DNA of 64,000 nt, from NCBI RefSeq assembly GCF_024704725.1, contig NZ_JALIQS010000005.1, positions 186,001 through 250,000 of the forward strand, written 5' to 3'. The DNA is from Shinella sp. CPCC 101442. GTDB lineage: Bacteria; Pseudomonadota; Alphaproteobacteria; Rhizobiales; Rhizobiaceae. The notes under the pieces were generated by a model. That model was not told the DNA's origin, searched no databases, and saw only the letters and a list, made by a program, of their open reading frames with translations. Shown one piece after another: positions 29,855 through 38,567 of this stretch; position 1 is the first letter of the stretch; each line of letters starts with the position of its first letter. Made by a program: the position numbers and the translations under genes.

Positions 29855-32800
29855 GCTGATATGCCTTCCATTGTGGCGTTGGATATCGCCGCTTCGGGCG
29901 AGGGGAGTAGATGCAGATTTATCTCGACAGGATCGTCGCCTTCGATGAGCAACTCGTCAAAACGATCCATTGCCCAGTCGTTGACGGCCTCACGAGCAGC
30001 ACCCGGCATCAGGCCTGCATCACGCGCAAGATGTTCGAAATCCGCGGCCGACCACGATGAACGCAGGCGTAGCTCGTTCAAAAGAGCGCCATATCGTTGT
30101 TCCAGGCCTTCGAAGCTTTCCCCTTCGGAGAGCGCGGCCTCTATGTCTACGGCGACGGGTTCAAATGTCGTGGGGTCATCATCGGCGAATATGTCAGCAA
30201 GCACATTCGCGGTCACACTCGTTTCGGACCGGATGCTCTGAAGCCTGGAGAGATCGATCCGGGTCGTAAGTTTGTCGCTGGGCGAACCATCCTGGGTCGT
30301 CGCCGATGTCCTGTCTGCCGTAGCGGTCGGGGAATTCGGCCCGGCATGAAGCCGATCGTAAAGCACCTGATTTCCAAGTCCCATTCGCTTGAAAATGAGT
30401 TCCAGCTTTCGAACCTCTGCTGCGTGAAGGTTGCCGTCAGCGGATGCAACGCAAATAAGCTCGTCGGCCACGGACATTTTGCTGTCGGGGCTGACGTCTT
30501 TCAGGCGCTTCATCCAATCTTCAAGACGGTCCGGATAAACTTCGTTCACCCGCACTTCGGCTCGCAGGCGGTTGCGTTCGTCGCTCGTCAGCGACGGCTC
30601 ACGCTCGATGCGTTGAATGAGTGCGTCCCTCTCGCGTTCATCGAAATGGCCGTCAGCATGCCCGATAATAAGGCCAAGCATTACGGCAAGTTGCACATGA
30701 CGAAATCGGTCGGGGGGTTCGGCTGTTGCCTCGGCGTCAATAGGGAACACCAAGGCCGGGTCGTTCCAGCCAAGCGTCTTTGTTGCGAACCCAGGGTCGA
30801 ACGTTACGCCAAACCCGAAAGCTGCAAGGAGTTGAGAGACTTCTCTTAGTTTCGGCTTGGTTGGAGGAGTCCCGATATCCGCGCCTGCAATTCGGGCAAC
30901 ATCTTCCACGGTTATTATCGCCGCATCACGTGACAGGATTGCGAACTGATCAAGGGGATTACCTTCGAGAAGGCCAGCTTGCTGCATGCGCAGCGGTTTC
31001 GGCAGTTTCGATACCGCCATGAGGTTTGGTGTCAGACCCGGCAGCCTGCCGAGCGTGCGGCTGTAATCGTCCAGGGCGTCCGAGCAGGCGTCGAAGATTC
31101 GTCGAGCGACCCCAATTGGCTGGGAGTGGTGAGCGATGTCCGGAATGTTGCCACCCAAGACGTCGATATCGACTTCGAACGATCCGCTGCATGCCTTGTA
31201 ATGCTTCTGAAGAGGCTTTGCGCGAGCCGCCTTATAGCAAAAGCCTGAAGGGTATTCGGCCAGCATCTGCTGCGCGAAAAGTTGTCGCATGAGTTCCGGC
31301 GCGCGCCTTGCAGGTGTTCTGGCGCGTGTCTCGGGATGCGTCACGGCAAACCGATAAAGCAGATCGGGCTCCATCGCACGGCCATCCCGAACTCGGACAC
31401 CGAGCGCAATCTTGATCGCAGTTGGCACCTCGTACCCGTTCGGCTCCACGCGAGCGAGGAATTGAGCAGATGGCTCCCCGCTCTTCAACTCGACCGCAGT
31501 CAGGAGTTCGGTTGCGTAACGATTGAATGAGTGGTTGCTGCCATAAACGTCAAGGAGACGTTTGACCTCGGCTGCGACGACTGCCGCATCGGAAGTGCTC
31601 CTTTCCAGCACCAATCGGCGTTCAAGACCATAAAAGTAGAGGAAGACGTAACCGATATACGCGCTTGGATCGGAGCGGTCTCCGGCAAGCCAGTCTAGAT
31701 AGCTTCGGCGAGCCTCAGGCGTGATCGAGGAATACGACGGCCAATAGCCCATCGTACGCCCCTCCCGATCTCCCCATTGCGCGACCCGCAAGTCCGGATT
31801 GATCAGACAGTTTTCCGCCTCATGGCGACGGCCTTGCTTGTCAAGGGATTTCCCAACGTAGATCAGGCCTTTCGATATCTTGACGCCTGCAACAATGACC
31901 TCAGAACCTTGCTCCCTCCATCCACTGGACGACACACAGGTGGCAGGAGGGTCTGCTCGTGTATCGAAATGCTGCCGTTGAGCTTCGTCATACCTTTTTC
32001 TTGAAGCTTCAGCGTTGTCGATTACCCACTGCTTTACGGACGCGGCGTGCGCAGTGAGAGTTGTCGCGTTGGTGGCGCTCGCCGTCGGCCGTTCCTCGAT
32101 CGGGCTTGGGATGTCATTATTCGGGGTAAATACTGGAGGTGGGCGCTTCGCGGCGTCGTCCTGCTCAAAGCGGATTGCTGTAATCGGTTTTGCGGGCGAG
32201 GGGGTTTGCTCAGGCCGCTTCGGTAGTGGGGTGCCGCCCGAACGGCCAATAGGTTCTCTCGATACTTGGCTCGCGCTTCGAGAACTATCGCGAGTGTTCT
32301 CCGTTGCTGCCAAATCCAGTTGCGGGGGCGACCACTCAGCTTTTGCTTTGGCCTTCTTTCGATGACGCGCGAAAATGAATACTCCGAGTATGAGCGCGGC
32401 TATCACATAGATGCCTCTCACTTCGCTGTCGTTGGCTGAGGGCGGGGAGCTGTCATTCGTTCCCACGTCTAACGCAGGTGTGAGTGTCACCGCCTCAGGC
32501 TTGATGTGGGTTTCGACCGGATCCTGGGTTCTCTCCTTAGATTCTATAGTTTCCGAAGAAACACGGTTGGTCTTTTGGTCGGTTGTCGTCTCGGCGACAG
32601 GTATTGACCTCGCTTCAGGAATGGTTTGCTCACCTACCGGGTCGGTAGTGGGCTTGCTTTTACTGCTCTCCAGACCAGGGTACTCTGGAAAGAGTGCGGA
32701 GGTCGTGTCGTCGTCGATTTTGCCGGTCACGACCAAGCCATGACTTTTCTGAAAGTCCCTAAGAGCCTTGGCGGATTTTTTTCCCCACAGGCCGTCAGCC

Positions 32801-32937
32801 GCTCCCGGGTTGAAACCTCTATTGATCAAGGCTTATTGGATTTCCTTGGGCGTGCGCTCATCGGCTGCCGCCGACGCTGCTGCTAGGACGGCCAGTGCAA
32901 ACACTCCAGTAACCGCGAAAGCCTTGCGCAATTTCAA
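29851..32937 (-). pseudogene. sngA: TerB-domain protein of a Shango-type defence system, interrupted by one in-frame stop
   Basis: From a TTG at 32937 the frame encodes a good signal peptide (LRKAFAVTGVFALAVLAAASAAADE), then meets TAA at 32833-32835. It resumes in the same frame from TTG at 32829 for 992 aa. Numbered from there: peptidoglycan-binding-like domain 1-48 (INRGFNPGAADGLWGKKSAK), Ser/Thr/Pro-rich linker, one membrane span 138-154, TerB-N about 310-520 (VIVAGVKISKGLIYVG), TerB about 717-830 with two metal-type motifs GHADGHFDERE and ASADGNLHAAE, and TerB-C about 858-985. If translation restarts at 32829, a membrane-anchored TerB protein without its secreted leader results; otherwise the gene is dead. 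Confidence 0.75.
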
Positions 32938-33049
32938 TTTTTGCTCATCCCCCGTTGAGGTCAGTATACACGGAGAGCGTGCGCAGCCAAGCCGCTGTTT
33001 CGGTTTGCCTTTTAAGGAGCCGCTTGCTCTTCGTCTTATTGATCGCACA

Positions 33050-33168
33050 ACCTCGTCGCGCGCGATGATCTTGCCGCCCGCGATCGCCAGCGACTGGCAC
33101 CAGGGCAGGCCGGGATCGCCGGTATAGATCCGGCCGTTGGTGAAGCCGAGGTCGACCGTGCCTGAAAA
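33050..33168 (-). pseudogene. Amidohydrolase family N-terminal remnant
   Basis: Some 40 codons on the minus strand read TVDLGFTNGRIYTGDPGLPW, then CQSLAIAGGKIIARDE. This is the N-terminal beta-sandwich start of YtcJ-like amidohydrolases. It is bounded on one side by a tnpA fragment and on the other by the defence operon leader, with no metal-binding part left. It shows that a gene once here was cut from both sides. Confidence 0.55.
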
Positions 33169-33402
33169 GGGCGCGGCCCGCGCCGTTGCTCGCCGTCGTG
33201 CTGAGAGTGCGCTGATCTCTGATCTCGATCCCGAGAAACTCAAAACCCTTGATGCCCTGTTGGCCGTTGATCCAGCAAACGGGCAGACGCGCTTTCACTG
33301 GCTGCGCTCCGCACCCGACGCACCGGGTGCGGAGAATCTGGTCGGGTCGACGGAGCGCATCATGTTCCTGCGCTCGCTCGGGATCGATCCCCGTTTGCAG
33401 GG
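33168..33402 (+). pseudogene. Second Tn3-family tnpA fragment
   Basis: About 78 codons homologous to the part of TnpA at 23830-24060, in the same orientation: ESALISDLDPEKLKTLDALL, GQTRFHWLRSAPDAPG, ERIMFLRSLGIDPRLQ. It stops sharply at 33402. Nucleotide identity to the first copy is only roughly 75-80 percent by eye, so it derives from a different Tn3 relative, not from duplication of the first. Confidence 0.75.
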
Positions 33403-33786
33403 GGCAGGCCAGGCCGAGGCCAGGTTCATCGCCCGCAGCATCATCCGCATCGCGTCCTTTCCGCTTTTGGCAATTGCCGGGTTGCCGGTCAGCCGGTGTA
33501 CGAAACGGTCGAGTGGCGCCAGATCGGGCGTCGTCTGCAGCGTGATCAATGGGCCGTCGCCGAGCGCAAAGACGACTGTCTCGGCGTGGAATTCTTCTCC
33601 CAATTGCAATGTCAGCGTTACAGGCAAATAATAGTAGAGATCGTCCTCCGTAAGGCTCGTTTCCGAAGACGGAAAGTCGACCTTCCAGGCTTCGCGAGCG
33701 ACAGCAATCGCGTCCTGGTCATCGGCCAGCAGCCGAATCCAGACCTTCTCCGATGCGGCGACGCCGACCTTTTCCAACGTGTTCAT
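33403..33786 (-). pseudogene. corA: CorA-like magnesium transporter, N-terminal part only
   Basis: The gene starts at ATG 33786 after an AAGAGGCG. It reads LEKVGVAASEKVWIRLLADD, then a CorA-type cytoplasmic domain (DDLYYYLPVTLTLQLG, ALGDGPLITLQTTPDLAPLDRF). Homology ends at about 33403 where the tnpA fragment begins, before the membrane helices and the GMN motif. It is not a working transporter. It follows a small membrane protein gene on the same strand. Confidence 0.6.
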
Positions 33787-33829
33787 ATTTCGCCTCTTCT
33801 TCTGTCGTGTTGGCGTGGGTTGACGGAGC

Positions 33830-34033
33830 CTAGTTGCTCGTCGAGGTCGAAAACCCCTGATGGGACGGTGACGACGAGGAGGTGAGGGTCTCCTGCCTGG
33901 ACGGTTGCAGGTAGTGGACGATGAGCAAGGCACCGCAGATCAACAGATAAAGTATGACGGTCGAGAAAATGACCTCTCGCTCCAGCGGCGGGGGACCGTT
34001 GTTGGTTGCGGCGGTCTTGGTGATGCGATCCAA
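33830..34033 (-). CDS. Small single-span membrane protein
   Basis: 67 aa with one hydrophobic helix (FSTVILYLLICGALLIVHYL) and a Ser/Thr-rich C-terminus. The start is uncertain: the frame opens with TTG at 34033. An ATG with a good AGGAG, 19 bases upstream, is in another frame and gives only 35 residues, which suggests a one-base indel near the 5' end or TTG initiation. It lies 43 bases before the corA remnant and was probably co-transcribed. Function unknown. Confidence 0.45.
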   Translation of the reverse strand: MDRITKTAATNNGPPPLEREVIFSTVILYLLICGALLIVHYLQPSRQETLTSSSSPSHQGFSTSTSN

Positions 34034-34389
34034 CTTGTAATCAACATGTGAGTTCTCCTGTGGTGTTCATCGATCGGCAACGGCAAACCTTCGCAAGGCG
34101 GGTGATGTCGCCGTTGCGTGCTGCAGGATGCTAGATGTTGTTTGCGATCGTGGGGAAGCGCGGCGGCGATGAAGCCGCTACGCCGCGGTCGGCAGAACGG
34201 ACCGCCGACTGTCCCCTTCCTGAGGAAGAGGATCGGTCGCCCAGCGGCATTCCAGATGTCCGTTTTGCGGATTGTGCCGCCAGGTGCAGGCACGCCCTCT
34301 CTGTGGCGCGGAAATGCCGCCAGCCGAAAGCCTCGGACGGTCGATCGCCATGATCGGGCATGCCAGTGTGAGAGCGTCTACAGCAACGC
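34034..34389. other. No recognisable gene
   Basis: About 356 bases between the small membrane protein and the sigma-54 activator remnant. Open frames exist on both strands, but none shows family motifs. It may hold unrecognisable 5' remains of the activator gene and the promoter of the minus-strand pair. Confidence 0.4.
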
Positions 34390-34765
34390 GCTCGGGGAAG
34401 ACGAGGAGATCGTGCGTCACCTGATGGAAAGCCTCGCACCAGGAATACCCATAACCGACGCGGCGATTGCTACCCTTTCGCTCCGCCCCTGGCCTGGAAA
34501 TATCCGCGAACTGAGGACAACGTTGCAGCGCGCGCTGCTGCGTCGCCGCGCGCCCTTTGTCGACGAAAGCTGCTTCGAGGATATCGGTATCCCGGCGCAC
34601 GCGGATCAGGACAGTTGTGATCTCTGCCGGTCGCGCCCGTTGAGCCGAGCGAAATGCCGGGAAATCCGCTCTGTTTACCGGGCAACGGCGTGCAACATCT
34701 CGCAGACGGCGCGCAAGCTCGATCTATCGCGAACGACGGTTTACAAGCACGTTCGAGAAAAGTAG
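34390..34765 (+). pseudogene. Sigma-54-dependent activator, C-terminal remnant
   Basis: The end of an AAA+ enhancer-binding protein. ATLSLRPWPGNIRELRTTLQRALL is the conserved WPGN(I/V)REL block, followed by a Fis-type helix-turn-helix (ATACNISQTARKLDLSRTTVYKHV). Walker motifs and the GAFTGA loop are absent upstream. The spacing between blocks resembles AcoR-type activators. 5'-truncated and presumably silent; the start coordinate is only where homology becomes visible. Confidence 0.6.
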
Positions 34766-35075
34766 CCGGCGTGCAAGCCAATTCGGCCGCTCTGGAATGA
34801 TGAACCGTTCAATGTCCCATGCGAGCCGCGGGCACGATCAGCCCTTTGCATCGCGGATATAGGCTTCGCCAAGAACCTCCGAGCCTTGAGGGCAGGATTC
34901 TGTCTTCGGCGGGTGTCGGCTGGTGATCAAGTATGCGCTTCAGCCACTGATGGCTGCCGTATTCGGCAGCATATGTTCGAGACGCTGACGGCCGATCGTG
35001 ACAATCAGGCGAGTGGGGACGCTGTTCGCCGCTTGCGAAGTTGGTCGACATAGTCTGCGGCTCGGATCGGTCCGT
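34766..35075. other. No recognisable gene
   Basis: About 310 bases after the activator remnant and before the stop of the ribbon-helix-helix gene. Short frames on both strands show no family motif. It may include the last trace of another broken gene. Confidence 0.4.
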
Positions 35076-35384
35076 CTACTCTGCGGCGACGATGTGGAAC
35101 TCCCGCGCGCCGTCACATTTCTTCGTATCACCCATGATGAAGATGAGACAGCTCGTTCGCAGCAGAGACGCGAAATTCGACACCGAACCGTTGATTTCCA
35201 GCGCCTCGTCATAGAGCGTCGAGAGAAAGCGGGATGTCGATTGGCCTTGGCCCGCGGCCATCTCGTCGAGCAAATCCCAGAAGGCCGCCTCGATCTGGAT
35301 GCTCGTCGAATGGCCGCCGATCCGCACCGAGCGGTTGACAGGCCGATAGCGTTGCGGGTCCTGGCCCGCAAAGACCTCACACAT
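35076..35384 (-). CDS. Ribbon-helix-helix domain protein
   Basis: 102 aa. The central STSIQIEAAFWDLLDEMAAGQG followed by STSRFLSTLYDEAL is the RHH_4-type domain found in many alphaproteobacterial small proteins, sometimes mislabelled as aryl-sulfate sulfotransferase. The N-terminal MCEVFAGQDPQRY is a known family leader. Presumably a dimeric DNA-binding protein; target unknown. It is divergent from the VOC gene. Confidence 0.75.
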   Translation of the reverse strand: MCEVFAGQDPQRYRPVNRSVRIGGHSTSIQIEAAFWDLLDEMAAGQGQSTSRFLSTLYDEALEINGSVSNFASLLRTSCLIFIMGDTKKCDGAREFHIVAAE

Positions 35385-35597
35385 GGTTTATCCTCCAGTC
35401 TTGTTTTTATACAGGCGATTATGCGGCGGCCTTTGATTTTGGTCAAATCATCCCGTGTCGTCGTGAAACACGAAAAATCCTTCGCGTAAAACTCCAGAAA
35501 CGAAAATCGGCGTGCGGTAATGGGCTGCTACCCACGGGCGTGATTCTGGGCGCTATCTTCACTCCGCAAGTCGTACCGCAAGCAGGGGAAGGGCAGC

Positions 35598-35993
35598 GTG
35601 GCAAAGTCCATTCATTCGATGATCCGTGTTCTGGACGAAGACCGGTCCGCGGATTTCTACAACAAGGCCTTCGGGCTCGCGGTCGCCGACAGGCTCGAGT
35701 TCGAGACCTTCACGCTCGTCTACATGAGCAATGCCGAGAGCGAGTTCGAACTCGAGCTGACGATCAACAAGGGCCGCACCGAAGCCTACAATCTCGGCGA
35801 CGGTTACGGCCATCTCGCCGTATCGGTCACCGACCTCGACGGCGAGCATGCCCGCATCTCGGGGCTCGGTTTCACCACCGGCAAGATCGTCGAGTTCAAT
35901 CGCGACGGCGGCCTTCTCGCCCGCTTCTTCTTCGTGACGGATCCGGACGGCTACAGGATCGAAGTCCTGCAACGGCACGGCCGCTTCAAATGA
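35598..35993 (+). CDS. Glyoxalase/VOC family protein (lactoylglutathione lyase-like)
   Basis: 131 aa with the paired beta-alpha-beta-beta-beta modules of the VOC fold. MAKSIHSMIRVLDEDRSADFY places a metal-type His early; GYGHLAVSV and DPDGYRIEVLQ give the later His and Glu ligands as in GloA. GTG start at 35598 after a purine-rich AGGGGAAGGG. It precedes the dehydrogenase genes by 57 bases and may be co-transcribed. Lactoylglutathione lyase activity is plausible but not certain. Confidence 0.82.
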   Translation: MAKSIHSMIRVLDEDRSADFYNKAFGLAVADRLEFETFTLVYMSNAESEFELELTINKGRTEAYNLGDGYGHLAVSVTDLDGEHARISGLGFTTGKIVEFNRDGGLLARFFFVTDPDGYRIEVLQRHGRFK

Positions 35994-36050
35994 ACGGGCT
36001 GGCGGCCGGAGGTGGACCGCCGGTCTCAGACACAATGGGAGGAACCTGAC

Positions 36051-36581
36051 ATGACGACGATCTACGAGCAGCGCCCGGGACTTTCCCGCCGCGAGCTTCT
36101 GAAGCGCGGCACGATTGGCGCGGCACTCATCATCACCGGCGGTGCGGTGATCAGCGCCGACAAGGCCTGGGGCCTGGAGACGGCAGCGCTGAAGCCGGAG
36201 ACGATGGCGACGCTGATCAAGCTTGCTCGAGATATCTACCCGCATGATACGGTCGCCGACCGCTTCTATGCCATCGCGGTGAAAGGCCACGACACCAAGG
36301 CCGGCACAGATGCGGCGCACAAGGAGCTGATCGAGGCGGGCGTCGCCGATCTCGACAAGCGGGCCGGCGAGGGCGGTTATCGCGGCCTCGGCTGGGAGGA
36401 TGACCGTGTGAAGATTCTCCGCGACATCGAGACAACGCCCTTCTTCCAGGCGGTGCGCGGCGATCTCGTCGTCTCCTTCTATAACCAGAAGGAGCTGTGG
36501 CCGCATTTCGGCTACGAGGGCGAATCCTATTCCAAGGGCGGCTACATCGCCCGCGGCTTCGACGACATCGAATGGCTTTGA
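36051..36581 (+). CDS. Gluconate 2-dehydrogenase-like small subunit with Tat signal
   Basis: 176 aa. The twin-arginine signal is LSRRELLKRGTIGAALIITGG. The mature protein has ETMATLIKLARDIYPHD, the subunit 3 pattern that accompanies GMC-type membrane dehydrogenases and carries the large subunit through Tat. ATG at 36051 after GGAGGA; the longer frame to 36012 lacks homology. It lies 77 bases before the large subunit. Confidence 0.82.
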   Translation: MTTIYEQRPGLSRRELLKRGTIGAALIITGGAVISADKAWGLETAALKPETMATLIKLARDIYPHDTVADRFYAIAVKGHDTKAGTDAAHKELIEAGVADLDKRAGEGGYRGLGWEDDRVKILRDIETTPFFQAVRGDLVVSFYNQKELWPHFGYEGESYSKGGYIARGFDDIEWL

Positions 36582-36658
36582 CGGCGGTATGACGGAACGC
36601 GCCGGAGGAGGCGCGACCGCGGCTTTGACGCCGACCGCACATGTTTCGGGAGGAAACC

Positions 36659-38230
36659 ATGACAGCTCCTTATGATCTCAATGACGATGGCGTGGTCGTC
36701 ATCATCGGTTCTGGTGCCGGAGGCGGCACGCTGGGCAATGAACTGGCGCAGAAGGGCATCGACGTCGTCGTGCTCGAGGCCGGCGCACGCATCGAACACG
36801 AGGACTTCATCAACGACGAGTGGGACAGCTTCGCCCAGCTCGCCTGGCTCGACCACCGCACGACGGGCGGCGGCTGGCGCGTCTCGAAGGACTTTCCGAA
36901 TCTTCCGGCCTGGATCGTCAAGGCCGTCGGCGGCACCACGACACACTGGGCCGGCGCATCGTTGCGCTTCCAGGAACACGAGTTCAAGACGCTCACCCAC
37001 TACGGCAAGGTCGAAGGCGCCAACCTGCTCGACTGGCCGGTAACACTCGCCGAACTTGAGCCCTACTATGCCAAGGCCGAAGACAAGATGGGCGTGACCC
37101 GCACCCATGGCATCGAGGGCCTGCCCGGTAACAACAACTTCAAGATTCTCAAGGCTGGCGCCGACAAGCTCGGCTACAAGGAATGCCACACCGGCAACAT
37201 GGCGATCAATTCGGCCGACCGCGACGACCGCATGAGCTGTCAGCAGACCGGCTTCTGTTTCCAGGGCTGCAAATGGGGCGCCAAATGGTCGACGCTCTAT
37301 ACGGAAATCCCGAAGGGCGAAGCGACCGGCCGGCTGGAAGTGCGACCGAATTCTCACGTCGTCAAGATCGAGCATGACGACAGTGGCAAGGTGACGGCTG
37401 TCGTCTATGCGGACAAGGACGGCAAGCTTCAAAGCCAGAAGGCCCGCATCATCTGCGTCGCAGGCAACTCCATCGAAAGCCCACGCCTCCTTCTCAACTC
37501 CGCATCGAGCAAATATCCGGACGGGCTTGCAAACTCCTCTGGCCAGGTCGGCAAAAATTATATGCGCCACACGACGGGCTCGGTCTATGCGGTGTTCGAA
37601 AAGCCGGTGCATTTCTACCGCGGCACCACCATGGCCGGCATCGTCCGCGATGAGGCGAAACACGATCCGTCGCGCGGCTTCGTCGGCGGCTATGAGTTGG
37701 AGACGCTGGCGCTCGGCGTGCCCTTCATGGCGGCGTTCCTCGATCCCGGCGGCTGGGGCCGCCCCTTCGCCTCCGCCATGGATAGCTACGCCAACATGGC
37801 CGGCCTCTGGATCGTCGGCGAGGACATGCCGCAGGAACAGAACGCGGTGAAGCTGCACGGCGATCTGAAGGACACATACGGCATGCCGATCCCGGATGTC
37901 TGGTTCACAGACCACCCGAACGATATCGCCATGCGCAACCATGCCTACAAGCAGGGCGAGGCGCTCTATGCGGCGGTCGGCGCGACGCGCAGCTTCCCGA
38001 CGCCACCCTATCCCTCGACGCACAATCTCGGCACCAACCGCATGAGCGAGAAGGCCCAGGACGGCGTCGTCAACAAATGGGGCCAGACGCACGACATCAA
38101 GAACCTGTTCGTCTCTGACGGTAGCCAGTTTACCACGGGAGCTGCCGAAAACCCGACGCTGACCATCGTCACGCTTGCCATCCGACAGGCCGATTACATT
38201 GCCAAGGAGATGGGAGCCGGGTCGATCTGA
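36659..38230 (+). CDS. GMC family oxidoreductase, large subunit of a periplasmic dehydrogenase
   Basis: About 523 aa flavoprotein. The FAD-binding motif is VVIIGSGAGGGTLGNELA; VGGTTTHWAGASLRF, CKWGAKWSTLYTEIP and the C-terminal VSDGSQFTTGAAENPTLTIVTLAIR block (His/Asn region: STHNLGTNRM) match the gluconate 2-dehydrogenase/sorbitol-type group. It oxidises a sugar, sugar acid or polyol in the periplasm and normally passes electrons to a cytochrome c subunit. That third gene is truncated here, so electron transfer may be lost or supplied elsewhere. ATG at 36659 after GGAGGAAA. Confidence 0.88.
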   Translation: MTAPYDLNDDGVVVIIGSGAGGGTLGNELAQKGIDVVVLEAGARIEHEDFINDEWDSFAQLAWLDHRTTGGGWRVSKDFPNLPAWIVKAVGGTTTHWAGASLRFQEHEFKTLTHYGKVEGANLLDWPVTLAELEPYYAKAEDKMGVTRTHGIEGLPGNNNFKILKAGADKLGYKECHTGNMAINSADRDDRMSCQQTGFCFQGCKWGAKWSTLYTEIPKGEATGRLEVRPNSHVVKIEHDDSGKVTAVVYADKDGKLQSQKARIICVAGNSIESPRLLLNSASSKYPDGLANSSGQVGKNYMRHTTGSVYAVFEKPVHFYRGTTMAGIVRDEAKHDPSRGFVGGYELETLALGVPFMAAFLDPGGWGRPFASAMDSYANMAGLWIVGEDMPQEQNAVKLHGDLKDTYGMPIPDVWFTDHPNDIAMRNHAYKQGEALYAAVGATRSFPTPPYPSTHNLGTNRMSEKAQDGVVNKWGQTHDIKNLFVSDGSQFTTGAAENPTLTIVTLAIRQADYIAKEMGAGSI

Positions 38231-38237
38231 GGTTTAC

Positions 38238-38281
38238 CGCGATCCTCCCCGGCCGCCTCCGGGCGGCCGGGGAGGATCGCG
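38238..38281 (+). terminator. 20-bp perfect hairpin after the GMC gene
   Basis: Two perfect 20-base arms with a 4-base TCCG loop begin 8 bases after the stop codon. No T-tract follows, so it may act as an mRNA-stabilising or attenuating structure between the large subunit and the next gene rather than as a full terminator. Confidence 0.6.
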
Positions 38282-38308
38282 AGCGGCTCCATCGAGCCGT
38301 GCCACCTC

Positions 38309-38334
38309 CGGCCGGCTTCGGCCGGCCGTCTTTT
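38309..38334 (+). terminator. Rho-independent terminator with TTCG tetraloop
   Basis: CGGCCGGC and GCCGGCCG pair as an 8-bp GC stem around the very stable TTCG loop, followed by TCTTTT. It lies between the GMC gene and the truncated cytochrome gene, so the latter may have been only weakly expressed from this transcript. Confidence 0.65.
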
Positions 38335-38356
38335 GCGTGTGCCAAACGGAGCAAAC

Positions 38357-38401
38357 ATGAAAGCCACCGCCGTTCTCGCCTACCTTGCTATTCCCCTTGC
38401 C
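38357..38401 (+). pseudogene. Start of a third dehydrogenase subunit gene (probable cytochrome c), truncated
   Basis: After GGAG an ATG opens MKATAVLAYLAIPLA, a convincing signal peptide start, and then unrelated AT-richer sequence follows. Gluconate 2-dehydrogenase-type operons place a diheme or triheme cytochrome c gene at this position, and this leader fits it. The rest was replaced by the recombinase debris. The frame stays open to 38524 but without a CxxCH heme site. Identification is by position and leader only. Confidence 0.45.
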
Positions 38402-38567
38402 GCGTATACGCATTGTATTTCCCTGTTTTCGCTGCCGGGAAATTTCTCGAAACGCCTGATTGAATTTAGGAATTTTCCGATGGTCTATAATAAGAGCAGC
38501 CGAAAAATCGAAAAATCCCTGTAAATCAACCAATATCAGGGAAACCTGCTTCCGAGACGAGTTCGCT

